DNA from: RGIG4708 sp045633845 | GTDB taxonomy: Bacteria > Bacillota > Clostridia > UMGS1810 | DNA: 44,871 nt | Reading direction: 5' to 3' | Assembly: GCA_045633845.1 (NCBI GenBank) | Contig: JAZQZC010000022.1 | Location: forward strand, 1-44,871 | Part shown: in pieces, positions 23,186-30,105 of the stretch | How positions within the stretch are numbered: position 1 is the stretch's first letter | Layout: each line of letters opens with the position of its first letter | Position numbers and translations under genes: made by a program | Notes under the pieces: model-generated | Told to the model about the DNA's origin: nothing | Seen by the model: only the letters and a program-made list of their open reading frames with translations | The model's database searches: none

Positions 23186-23758
23186 TCAATCAAAATCGAA
23201 TCGAACCGAACAAATTTTGCCAATGATATCAATTTGCTTTTGAGGGTACATAACAGGCGGGTTACTGCCACATTCCGACACAAGCAAAGCTGCATGGCCG
23301 TTTTTGTAGCATCTGCGGATGTAAGCTGTTTGACCTACTGTCACCAGCAAAATGTCGCCGTCGAAAATTTGAGCCCTTGTGTTTACAAAAACACTTGCGC
23401 CACACACAATTCCGGCGCCTCTCATTGAATTATCGGGTGCTGCAACGCACATATCGGCATCCACGTCGCAGCTGATGCAGGCTACATCAGCCACATCGGG
23501 ATAATTACGGTAAAATGGTATGACTTTTGAGCGGCCCGCTGCCTCGCTGCCGTTCATAAGATAGTCTGTAGAAACACCAAAATAATCAGCAATTGCCCTC
23601 ACCGCCTGTATGCTTGGCAGCTGAAAGCCTGTCTCCCACTTGCTTATTGCAACTCTGTCGGTTTTCATACCGTAAAAGCTTTGCAAAACAGCTGCAAGGT
23701 TTGCCTGATTTATGTTATTTTGTCTGCGCAGATTTTTAATTCGTTCGCCAATGTTCAT
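23186..23758 (-). CDS. XRE-S24-like repressor with altered dyad
   Basis: 190 residues: helix-turn-helix at about 4-69 (DRVAISKWETGFQLPSI, ending GVSTDYLMNG), then a LexA-like fold. The serine region is present (S111 in APDNSM), but the motif that should read ATLKRVYK, as in the neighbouring repressor, reads AYIRRCYK, so the catalytic Lys is Arg148. Self-cleavage is therefore doubtful, and the protein may be a constitutive or effector-controlled repressor. The domain also has five extra cysteines. ATG 23758 follows AAAGGAA at 10 nt. Its promoter carries a palindromic operator in the spacer. Confidence 0.85.
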   Translation of the reverse strand: MNIGERIKNLRRQNNINQANLAAVLQSFYGMKTDRVAISKWETGFQLPSIQAVRAIADYFGVSTDYLMNGSEAAGRSKVIPFYRNYPDVADVACISCDVDADMCVAAPDNSMRGAGIVCGASVFVNTRAQIFDGDILLVTVGQTAYIRRCYKNGHAALLVSECGSNPPVMYPQKQIDIIGKICSVRFDFD

Positions 23759-23801
23759 CAATTTTGTGTTCCTTTCGACTTAATTTGATATATATATTCA
23801 T

Positions 23802-23830
23802 ATTGTAACACAAATGTGTCGAAAAAGCAA
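23802..23830 (-). promoter_or_regulatory. Repressor promoter with operator in spacer
   Basis: Leftward TTGCTT (23825-23830) and TACAAT (23802-23807) with a 17-nt spacer. ACACAAATGTGT (23808-23819), extended as CGACACATTTGTGTTA on the reading strand, fills the spacer and resembles the palindrome at 23872. Confidence 0.75.
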
Positions 23831-23862
23831 CATCGATTTTTTCGTTTTTTAAAGTTTTTGTG

Positions 23863-23890
23863 TTGACCACGACACATTAATGTGTAATAA
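23863..23890 (+). promoter_or_regulatory. Divergent rightward promoter with operator in spacer
   Basis: TTGACC (23863-23868) and TAATAA (23885-23890) with a 16-nt spacer that contains ACACATTAATGTGT (23872-23885), a perfect 14-bp palindrome. It points toward the zinc-ribbon gene at 24134. Together with the leftward promoter it forms a phage-like divergent switch controlled by one operator type. Confidence 0.65.
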
Positions 23891-24007
23891 TTAATTTATC
23901 GATAGGGAATTCCACACAATTTTGTTATTTAATTTGATATTATGACGCAGTTATGTGTTTTTTGCATAACACAGTCGCAATATGGCTTTTTCTTTGTTCT
24001 GTTTCTT

Positions 24008-24109
24008 TAGCCTCGAAAACAGTAAACATTTGACATTTAAGTATTTTAACACGACGAAAGCGAAAATTCACCTTTTAAAATCGAGGTTCGGATTACTCTC
24101 TTTCGGCTA
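24008..24109. mobile_element. MITE-like element, internally deleted copy
   Basis: The right end GTTCGGAT...GGCTA (24086-24109, 24 nt) matches the end repeat of the 276-bp element at both extremities. The left end TAGCCTCGAAAACAGTAA is its imperfect inverse. The inner TTGACATTT...GTATTTTAACAC also resembles the right half of the larger copy. It is 102 bp and ends in TA, 24 nt before the zinc-ribbon gene. An 11-bp direct repeat ATATTATGACG (23937 and 24110) surrounds a wider segment. Confidence 0.6.
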
Positions 24110-24133
24110 ATATTATGACGGAGGAACTTACTT

Positions 24134-24463
24134 ATGAAAACTTCTAAAATATGCCCTGTTTGCTTAAAACAGTTTCAGACAGCAAAAAATGCAGCAAAAT
24201 TTTGCTCCGATGAGTGCAGCGCCGAATTTAAAAGGCTGTCAAAAAAGAAAAAGTGCATTTGTGCCTGGTGCAACAAAACCTTTTATACACTACGCAAAAA
24301 AACATATTGCACCGAAAGCTGCAGACTTTATGCCAATGCCCGCATAAGCGAGCCTGTAATTAAAAGAGACGCAAAGCCAAAAATGTCACTTCAGGAGGTT
24401 GCAAGGCTTGCAAGAGAGTGCGGAATGACATACGGCAAGTATGTGCAGCAATACGGTCTATAG
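24134..24463 (+). CDS. Double zinc-ribbon protein, unknown function
   Basis: 109-residue basic protein with two cysteine clusters: CPVC at 7-10 with CSDEC near 24-28, and CAWC near 43-46 with CTESC near 58-62. Each would bind one zinc. The C-terminus ends in a short helical segment SLQEVARLARECGMTYGKY, seen in small phage and integrative-element proteins of Clostridia. A nucleic-acid-binding role is likely but not demonstrated. GGAGG lies 9 nt before ATG 24134. It probably depends on the operator-controlled promoter at 23863 and is co-transcribed with the next small gene. Confidence 0.8.
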   Translation: MKTSKICPVCLKQFQTAKNAAKFCSDECSAEFKRLSKKKKCICAWCNKTFYTLRKKTYCTESCRLYANARISEPVIKRDAKPKMSLQEVARLARECGMTYGKYVQQYGL

Positions 24464-24490
24464 CCGAAATAGAGTAAGGAGGAACATAAT

Positions 24491-24685
24491 ATGCCTTTGT
24501 ATGCAATATGCCCATTTTTTATGTACGAAAAAAAGACAGTGCTGGGATGTGAAATGAAAATGATGAACTTTCCTACATATGAGGACAAAAAAATATGGAT
24601 GGAGGGTCTGTGCTGCACATTTGACTACAAGTACTGTGCCCATGCCCAGCAGCTGCTTAAAAAATACGAGAGTGAAAACAAATAA
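24491..24685 (+). CDS. Small Cys-rich protein, phage-like
   Basis: 64 residues with cysteines at 7, 20, 41, 42 and 48 and a spacing (CPFF..., GCEMK, GLCCTFDYKYCAHA) resembling small proteins that recur beside regulators in clostridial prophages and conjugative elements. Zinc binding is likely, and the function is unknown. AAGGAGG lies 8 nt before ATG 24491. It follows the zinc-ribbon gene by 27 nt with a similar ribosome site. A palindromic repeat begins 11 nt after the stop. Confidence 0.75.
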   Translation: MPLYAICPFFMYEKKTVLGCEMKMMNFPTYEDKKIWMEGLCCTFDYKYCAHAQQLLKKYESENK

Positions 24686-24696
24686 AAAAAGTATCT

Positions 24697-24743
24697 TGAC
24701 AGATGGGGATGTTCCTTTGCAAAAGGTGCGTCCCCATCTGTCA
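24697..24743. repeat. Palindromic repeat, complete
   Basis: TGACAGATGGGGA and TCCCCATCTGTCA arms, internal loop ATGTT opposite TGCGT, inner arm CCTTT-GCAA-AAGG. Same outer arm as the copy at 9497, but in the opposite orientation of the core. Confidence 0.92.
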
Positions 24744-24771
24744 CCTGTTAAGTAATTTTACGTTTGTCAAG

Positions 24772-24824
24772 CGCATGACAACGGGGACATTCCTCGCAAG
24801 AGGTGTGTCCTCGCTTGTTGTGCG
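24772..24824. repeat. Palindromic repeat, complete
   Basis: TGACAACG type with feet CGCATGACAACG and CGCTTGTTGTGCG, internal loop ACATT opposite TGTGT, inner arm CCTC-GCAA-GAGG. The GCGAACA linker follows toward the next copy. Confidence 0.92.
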
Positions 24825-24846
24825 AACAGGTGATAAAAATTAATCA

Positions 24847-24904
24847 GTGACAGAGGGGACGCACCTTTTGCAAAGGAACATCCCCCTGTCACCCCCTCTG
24901 TCAC
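24847..24904. repeat. Palindromic repeat plus extra right foot
   Basis: GTGACAGAGGGG and CCCCCTGTCAC arms, internal loop ACGCA opposite AACAT, inner arm CCTTT-TGC-AAAGG. A second right foot CCCTCTGTCAC follows at 24894, so two copies overlap or one was trimmed. Confidence 0.9.
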
Positions 24905-24928
24905 TTCATTTATCACTTTTCTTTTAAT

Positions 24929-26233
24929 TTAAACCTTTACATATTGCACCGAATACGGCGGCATTATGCTGCCTGCTCCAAAATCAAAATGAGAGTTTGT
25001 TAAAAGCTCTGTGCCGCAGCCTGCATTTGCATTGTAATGAGCAACATACTCATTTTCGTCGGCGTTAATCATTACTATTATACGTTCATCCTCAAAACTG
25101 CGCTCAAACACAAACTGTTTATTTGTCATATGCAATATTTCAAAAGAGCCATAGCAAAGTGCTTTGCTATCCCGATGAATTTTTGCCGCCTTTGCAACAA
25201 ATTGCGAAAGCTCATTCCACACGCCCTGTTCAATATATGGGCGCAGTGCCTTGTCACCCTGCTCTTTTTTGCCCTCTATGCCCCACTCGCTGCCATAGTA
25301 TATGCACGGTATACCAGGCATTGCCATAAGTATGCCATAGCAAAGGGGAAGATGATTTTTGTTTGTAAGGTTTGATGCAATTCTGGTTACATCGTGATTA
25401 TCCACAAAGCATATGAGCTGAAGATTTTTGTATGCGCACCAGTCCTCCTTGCCAAAGCGGTTACGCAGGGAATGACCTATTTCAAACATATTCATACTGT
25501 TAAAGGATGAATATATACCCTTAAAGCATTCGTAATTTGTGGCAGAATGAAGCATCTCGCCGTTAACAATGTCGTTGTAGTTGCCATGTATCATTTCACC
25601 CGCGAGGAAAAACTCAGCATTTTTTGCTGTGCAAAAGCTTTTTAGCTCCCGCATAAAATCACGATTGAGCATATATGCTACATCAAGTCTAAGACCATCT
25701 ATTTTAAAATCGTCTATCCATTTGCCTACCTGTTCAAGCAAATATTTTTTTACATCGTAATTGTTAAGGTTCAGTTTAACAAGTTCATAATGACCTTCCC
25801 AGCCCTCATACCAAAAGCCGTCGTTGTAGCTGCTGTTGCCGTCAAAATTTATGCAAAACCAATCCTTATACTGTGAATTCCACTTGTTTTGCTTTACATC
25901 CTCAAACGCAAAAAATTCCCTTCCCACGTGATTAAACACGCCGTCGAGTATTACTTTTATTCCGTTTTGATGCAGCTCTTCACACACTTGTTTAAAATCA
26001 TCATTTGTGCCGAGGCGAACATCAATTTTGCCAAAATCCTTTGTATCATATCCGTGAGCGCTCGACTCAAAAACAGGGCAAAAATACACAGCATCTATAT
26101 TCATTTTTATAAGATGAGGTATATAGTCAATAACCTTTAAAATCCTGGGTTGTGTGCATCCGTCATTAGTATCGGGAGCATCGCAAAAACCTAATGGATA
26201 AATCTGATATATTACACTTTTGTTAAACCACAT
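24929..26233 (-). CDS. GH13 alpha-amylase-family glycosidase
   Basis: 434-residue cytosolic enzyme (no signal peptide) that hydrolyses or transfers alpha-1,4-glucans, probably maltodextrins. Conserved GH13 regions are present in order: DGVFNH near 97-102, GLRLDVAYM with nucleophile D184, LAGEMIHG with acid/base E213, and FVDNHDVTR with D281. The compact barrel with a short C-terminal beta domain resembles cyclomaltodextrinase or neopullulanase lacking the N-terminal domain. The exact specificity is not decided. It has its own consensus promoter and no sugar transporter beside it. Confidence 0.9.
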   Translation of the reverse strand: MWFNKSVIYQIYPLGFCDAPDTNDGCTQPRILKVIDYIPHLIKMNIDAVYFCPVFESSAHGYDTKDFGKIDVRLGTNDDFKQVCEELHQNGIKVILDGVFNHVGREFFAFEDVKQNKWNSQYKDWFCINFDGNSSYNDGFWYEGWEGHYELVKLNLNNYDVKKYLLEQVGKWIDDFKIDGLRLDVAYMLNRDFMRELKSFCTAKNAEFFLAGEMIHGNYNDIVNGEMLHSATNYECFKGIYSSFNSMNMFEIGHSLRNRFGKEDWCAYKNLQLICFVDNHDVTRIASNLTNKNHLPLCYGILMAMPGIPCIYYGSEWGIEGKKEQGDKALRPYIEQGVWNELSQFVAKAAKIHRDSKALCYGSFEILHMTNKQFVFERSFEDERIIVMINADENEYVAHYNANAGCGTELLTNSHFDFGAGSIMPPYSVQYVKV

Positions 26234-26347
26234 AATTTATACTCCTAACTAAAAATATTATTTCTTTATTACCGATAATATATGGCCAATTTTTACATTG
26301 TTGTAAAAGCACTGCAAAAAACATGTTGTTTCATAAAAGTTAATATT

Positions 26348-26376
26348 ATTATATGTTTTTTTCAATACCTTGTCAA
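26348..26376 (-). promoter_or_regulatory. GH13 promoter
   Basis: Leftward TTGACA (26371-26376) and TATAAT (26348-26353) with a 17-nt spacer, a perfect consensus, leaving a leader of about 105 nt. No catabolite-control site was recognised with confidence. Confidence 0.9.
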
Positions 26377-26460
26377 TATTATTGCTACTCCACATATTTG
26401 CACTACTTTAGTAATTTTCAAAACAACAAATTTTATTCGGGTTTACACTTTTTATAAACA

Positions 26461-26490
26461 AAAAATCGAGGACATTTATCCTCGATTTTT
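26461..26490. terminator. Terminator of the ribosomal superoperon
   Basis: Perfect 12-bp stem AAAAATCGAGGA/TCCTCGATTTTT with a 6-nt loop, 37 nt beyond the rplQ stop. A-run and T-run flanks let it work in both directions. Confidence 0.93.
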
Positions 26491-26526
26491 GTACAGACTT
26501 TAAAAGCCCTATTTATTTGTTTTTAA

Positions 26527-26868
26527 TTAAACCAGTTCAATAATAGCCATTTCAGCAGCATCGCCGCGTCTTGGGCCTATTTTGATAATTCTGGTGTAAC
26601 CACCATTTCTCTCACTGTACTTAGGAGCGATTTCTGTAAACACCTTTGTTACAACATCTTCTTTAGTGATGTAAGCAAGTGCCTGTCTTCTGGTGTGTAA
26701 TGTATTAGTCTTACCCAATGTAATCATTTTTTCAGCCATACATCTTACTTCTTTTGCTTTTGGCAATGTTGTTTCAATCTTACCATTTTCGAGAAGACTT
26801 GTAACAAGATTGCGAAGTGTAGCAATTCTGTGGTCTGTAGCACGGCCTAATTTTCTTGTACCAGGCAT
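26527..26868 (-). CDS. rplQ: 50S ribosomal protein L17
   Basis: Large-subunit protein L17 at the peptide exit side of the ribosome. 113 residues, the short bacterial form, opening with the family signature MPGTRKLGRATDHR and followed by ATLRNLVTSLLENGKIETT. It is the last gene of the superoperon, after rpoA as in nearly all Firmicutes. AAGGAGG lies 12 nt before ATG 26868, overlapping the gap to rpoA. Confidence 0.98.
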   Translation of the reverse strand: MPGTRKLGRATDHRIATLRNLVTSLLENGKIETTLPKAKEVRCMAEKMITLGKTNTLHTRRQALAYITKEDVVTKVFTEIAPKYSERNGGYTRIIKIGPRRGDAAEMAIIELV

Positions 26869-26901
26869 GAGAACGTATACCTCCTTAATAATAAACTTAT
26901 C

Positions 26902-27855
26902 TTATTCATCGTAGTCCTTTGAGAATGAGAATCCCAAGGAAGCAAGTTTGTTAACAACCTCTTCAAGTGATTTTTTACCGAGGTTTCTAACACGCATCAT
27001 TTCGCCTTCGGATTTGCTTGCGAGGTCCTCAACGGTGTTGATACCTGCACGCTTTAAGCAGTTGAAGGAACGAACTGACAGGTCAAGCTCTTCGATGGTA
27101 AGCTCGAGAACCTTGTTTTTCATATTGTCCTCTTTTTCAACCATAATGTCCTTACCTTTAACGCCTTCTGCAAGGTCAATAAAGAGGTTCATATGGTCGT
27201 TGAGAATTTTTGCACTTAAGGACAATGCTTCTTCGGGTGCAATTGTTCCGTCTGCAAAAATTTCGATTGTGAGCTTATCGTAGTCGGTAACCTGACCAAC
27301 ACGGGTATTTGTAACATTGTAGTTAACCTTGTCGATTGGTGAATAAATAGAATCAACAGCAATAACGCCGATAACATTCTGCATATTCTCTTTGTTTTTC
27401 TCACTTGTTACATAACCTCTGCCCTTTTGCATTGTGATTTCCATATAGAGCTTAGCGCCTTCGCTAAGTGTTGCAATATGAAGATCCTTGTTGATGATTT
27501 CCACATCATCGGGGCATTTAATATCTCCGGCTGTAACTTCGCATTCGCCGGAAGCGTCTACTATAACTACAACAGGTGTGTCCGAATAGATTTTAGCGAT
27601 AAGTCTTTTTATGTTAAGAATTATCTCTGTAACATCCTCTTTAACACCGGGTATTGTAGAAAACTCGTGAAGCACACCATCAATTTTAACGCTTGTGGCA
27701 GCTACGCCCGGAAGTGATGACAAAAGCACTCTTCTAAGGCTGTTACCAAGGGTAATACCATAGCCTCTCTCAAGAGGTTCTACCTCAAATCTGGCATATT
27801 TGCCGTCTTCACTTTTTTCTACGCATTCAACGCGTGGTTTTTCCATTTCTATCAT
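26902..27855 (-). CDS. rpoA: RNA polymerase alpha subunit
   Basis: Alpha subunit, 317 residues. The N-terminal domain (about 1-225) assembles the polymerase: EPLERGYGITLGNSLRRVLLSSLPG is its hallmark and VDSIYSPIDKVNY the later conserved loop. The C-terminal domain (about 245-310, LDLSVRSFNCLKRAGINTVEDL) contacts UP elements and activators. The start at ATG 27855 has GGAGGG about 8 nt upstream; an in-frame ATG at 27870 sits on that ribosome site and is rejected. Confidence 0.98.
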   Translation of the reverse strand: MIEMEKPRVECVEKSEDGKYARFEVEPLERGYGITLGNSLRRVLLSSLPGVAATSVKIDGVLHEFSTIPGVKEDVTEIILNIKRLIAKIYSDTPVVVIVDASGECEVTAGDIKCPDDVEIINKDLHIATLSEGAKLYMEITMQKGRGYVTSEKNKENMQNVIGVIAVDSIYSPIDKVNYNVTNTRVGQVTDYDKLTIEIFADGTIAPEEALSLSAKILNDHMNLFIDLAEGVKGKDIMVEKEDNMKNKVLELTIEELDLSVRSFNCLKRAGINTVEDLASKSEGEMMRVRNLGKKSLEEVVNKLASLGFSFSKDYDE

Positions 27856-27909
27856 GTCATGACCCTCCATTTCAGAATTATAATTATCTCATTACTGAGG
27901 GCTTGCCTA

Positions 27910-28503
27910 TTATTTAGAGTACAACTCAACGATGAGATGTTCTTCTACCTCAAAATCAATATCATCTCTCTGAGCCATTGCGATAACGCGACCTGTGAGA
28001 GTGTTTTTATCCATATCGAGCCACTTTGGAACAAGTCTTGAAGAATTAGTTTCAACGATTGCTTTAATTCTGTCAGATGTCTGTGTTTGCTCTTTGAGTG
28101 TAATAACATCTCCAACCTTTACGCGGTATGAAGGAATGTCGAGTCTTTTGCCGTTTACGAGAACGTGACCATGGTTTACCATCTGTCTTGATTCTCTTCT
28201 TGTGTTAGCAAGACCAAGGCGGAATACTACGTTGTCCAATCTTGATTCGAGTAATGAAAGAAGATTTTCACCGGCAACACCCGGCATTTTTGTAGCAATG
28301 TGGTAATATTTTCTGAACTGCTTTTCAAGCATACCGTATATAAACTTAACTTTCTGCTTTTCGGTAAGCTGGCGACCATACTCGCTCTGCTTTTTTCTCA
28401 TTGGCTTAGGATTTCTGTTTGAGCTTTTGTCGATACCCATAACAGAAGGCTCAATGCCCAATGTTCTGCATCTTTTTAATATAGGCTGCATATTCTTTGC
28501 CAT
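27910..28503 (-). CDS. rpsD: 30S ribosomal protein S4
   Basis: Primary 16S rRNA-binding protein, also involved in decoding fidelity. 197 residues. The S4 RNA-binding domain reads RLDNVVFRLGLANTRRESRQMVNHGHVLVNG at about residues 89-120. Unlike Bacillus, where rpsD is separate, it lies here between rpsK and rpoA, as in most Clostridia. The zinc-binding cysteines of some S4 proteins are absent. Confidence 0.97.
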   Translation of the reverse strand: MAKNMQPILKRCRTLGIEPSVMGIDKSSNRNPKPMRKKQSEYGRQLTEKQKVKFIYGMLEKQFRKYYHIATKMPGVAGENLLSLLESRLDNVVFRLGLANTRRESRQMVNHGHVLVNGKRLDIPSYRVKVGDVITLKEQTQTSDRIKAIVETNSSRLVPKWLDMDKNTLTGRVIAMAQRDDIDFEVEEHLIVELYSK

Positions 28504-28535
28504 AAGTTTATCCTCCTATCTCCAAAAATTTTCCA

Positions 28536-28925
28536 TCAAACTCTTCTTCTCTTTGGCGGTCTGCAACCGTTATGAGGAATCGGAGTTACATCTTTAATCA
28601 TTGTTACTTCAAGACCTGCTGTCTGAAGTGCTCTGATTGCAGCTTCACGACCGCTACCCGGGCCTTTAACGTATACTTCTACAGATTTGAGGCCGTGTTC
28701 CATAGCAGCCTTTGCAGCTGTTTCTGCAGCCATCTGCGAAGCAAACGGTGTGCTCTTTCTTGAACCCCTAAAACCAAGGCCACCTGAGCTTGCCCATGAA
28801 AGTGCGTTACCTGCAACATCAGTGATTGTAACTATTGTGTTATTGAATGTGGAGCGGATATGAACAGCACCACGTTCAATGTTCTTTTTTTCTCTTCTTT
28901 TACGAATTTTCTTTTGAACTGCCAT
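28536..28925 (-). CDS. rpsK: 30S ribosomal protein S11
   Basis: Platform protein of the small subunit near the mRNA exit. 129 residues; GAVHIRSTFNNTIVTITD and GPGSGREAAIRALQ, then the C-terminal THXX-like TPIPHNGCRPPKRRRV segment, are all intact. Lies 19 nt after rpsM. Confidence 0.98.
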   Translation of the reverse strand: MAVQKKIRKRREKKNIERGAVHIRSTFNNTIVTITDVAGNALSWASSGGLGFRGSRKSTPFASQMAAETAAKAAMEHGLKSVEVYVKGPGSGREAAIRALQTAGLEVTMIKDVTPIPHNGCRPPKRRRV

Positions 28926-28944
28926 TTGTTATATCCCTCCTGTA

Positions 28945-29313
28945 TTATTTCTTTTTGCCAGCAACAGCTCTCTTTGGACCTTTTCTTGTTCTGGCATTGT
29001 TTTTGGTATTCTGACCGCGGCATGGGAGACCTCTTCTGTGACGAAGACCTCTGTAGCAGCCAATTTCTATCAAACGTTTGATATCAAGAGCAATCTGACG
29101 TCTGAGGTCACCTTCTACTGTGTAATCTCTGTCAACGATTTCTCTGATTTTTGTCTGTTCTTCTTCTGTGAGATCTCTTACTCTTGTATCAGGGTTGATA
29201 CCTGCTTCTGCCAAAATTTTCTTTGAGCTTGGAAGACCGATACCATATACATAAGTAAGACCGATTTCAACTCTTTTTTCGTTAGGTAAATCTACACCTG
29301 CTATTCTTGCCAT
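28945..29313 (-). CDS. rpsM: 30S ribosomal protein S13
   Basis: Head protein that contacts the P-site tRNA and bridges to the large subunit. 122 residues, opening MARIAGVDLPNEKR, with a helix-two-turn-helix and the basic tail RGLPCRGQNTKNNARTRKG. It is preceded by a 122-nt gap after rpmJ, the longest in this part of the operon. Confidence 0.98.
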   Translation of the reverse strand: MARIAGVDLPNEKRVEIGLTYVYGIGLPSSKKILAEAGINPDTRVRDLTEEEQTKIREIVDRDYTVEGDLRRQIALDIKRLIEIGCYRGLRHRRGLPCRGQNTKNNARTRKGPKRAVAGKKK

Positions 29314-29435
29314 TAGCTTTTTGCACCTCCTGTTTAGTGATTAATAAAACTATATATCTATATTTCATAACCTTAAGGGATTACAGGAAAATTAGCTCTC
29401 CCGTACAGCCGCACCTTAAAAGCTACAAGCTAAGA
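29314..29435 (-). other. rpmJ-rpsM spacer with hairpin potential
   Basis: The spacer holds the rpsM ribosome site and an inverted repeat TTAAGG/CCTTAA (29373-29378 with 29414-29419) around a GC-richer loop. A translational control site for the alpha part of the operon is possible but not recognised as a known RNA family. Confidence 0.35.
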
Positions 29436-29549
29436 TTAACCCTGTCTCTGTTTGTGTTTAGGGTTTGAGCAAATAACCATTATATTGCCCTTTCTTTTAA
29501 TAATTTTGCATTTTTCGCAAATAGGTTTTACTGATGGTCTAACCTTCAT
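29436..29549 (-). CDS. rpmJ: 50S ribosomal protein L36
   Basis: 37-residue L36, MKVRPSVKPICEKCKIIKR then MVICSNPKHKQRQG. It is the zinc-binding form, with ligands in CEKC, C27 and H32. AGGAGG lies 7 nt before ATG 29549. It is placed between infA and rpsM as usual. Confidence 0.97.
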   Translation of the reverse strand: MKVRPSVKPICEKCKIIKRKGNIMVICSNPKHKQRQG

Positions 29550-29580
29550 TACTGTTACCTCCTATCAATTAGTTAAAGCC

Positions 29581-29799
29581 TTATTTGGCTCTCCATGTGA
29601 TACGTCCTCTGGTTAAATCGTAAGGTGACATTTCAACTGTTACCTTATCTCCGGGGAGAATTCTGATATAATTCATTCTCAATTTACCAGAGATATGAGC
29701 CAGTATATTGTGACCGTTTTCAAATTCTACCCTGAACATTGCGTTAGGCAAAGCCTCAACTACTGTTCCTTCATATTCAAATACATCTTCTTTAGCCAA
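29581..29799 (-). CDS. infA: Translation initiation factor IF-1, TTG start
   Basis: Single OB-fold factor that occupies the A site during initiation. Starting at TTG 29799 gives 72 residues, exactly the family length, with the N-terminus (M)AKEDVFEYEGTVVEALPN. GGAGG lies 8 nt upstream of the TTG. The only other in-frame possibilities upstream (ATG 29814 and a codon at 29823) overlap the ribosome site and add non-conserved residues. RMNYIRILPGDKVTVEMSPYDLTRGRI is intact. Confidence 0.95.
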   Translation of the reverse strand: MAKEDVFEYEGTVVEALPNAMFRVEFENGHNILAHISGKLRMNYIRILPGDKVTVEMSPYDLTRGRITWRAK

Positions 29800-29828
29800 G
29801 GATAATACCTCCATATCTAACATAAATA

Positions 29829-30104
29829 TTATATATCTGACAATCTTTTTTTGTAATCAGACAAGGCATATCTTACTTCCTTGTTTGTAACCTTGCCTAC
29901 GGTCTGCAGCTTGTTAAATATAAACTCGCTTTTTTCACCGGTAAAGGTTACGTGTCTGATTTTCTTTTTCTTGGGACTGCCAACCTTGCGGCATTTTCCG
30001 TTGCACAGGTATAGGAAGTTGTCCTCCTGTGCCGTCACTACAAAATACTTGCCTTTATCTCTGCCGGCTACAGCATATACAAATTCTGCAATGTGCTCGC
30101 CCAT
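29829..30104 (-). CDS. KOW-domain RNA-binding protein
   Basis: 91-residue basic protein of the L14e/KOW type that sits between map and infA in many Clostridia. The KOW motif is EFVYAVAGRDKGKYFVVT at about 6-23; a Lys-rich stretch GSPKKKKIRHV follows near 43-53. It probably binds rRNA or the ribosome, but its function is not established. The start at ATG 30104 is preferred; GTG 30113 in frame would overlap the map stop. It is translationally coupled to map. Confidence 0.85.
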   Translation of the reverse strand: MGEHIAEFVYAVAGRDKGKYFVVTAQEDNFLYLCNGKCRKVGSPKKKKIRHVTFTGEKSEFIFNKLQTVGKVTNKEVRYALSDYKKRLSDI

Positions 30105-30105
30105 A

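Noticed and set aside
23183..23428. Rightward 81-codon open frame downstream of the 23100 promoter
   Set aside because: Fully antisense to the S24-like repressor, no ribosome site, and no coherent protein features; more likely antisense RNA than a gene.
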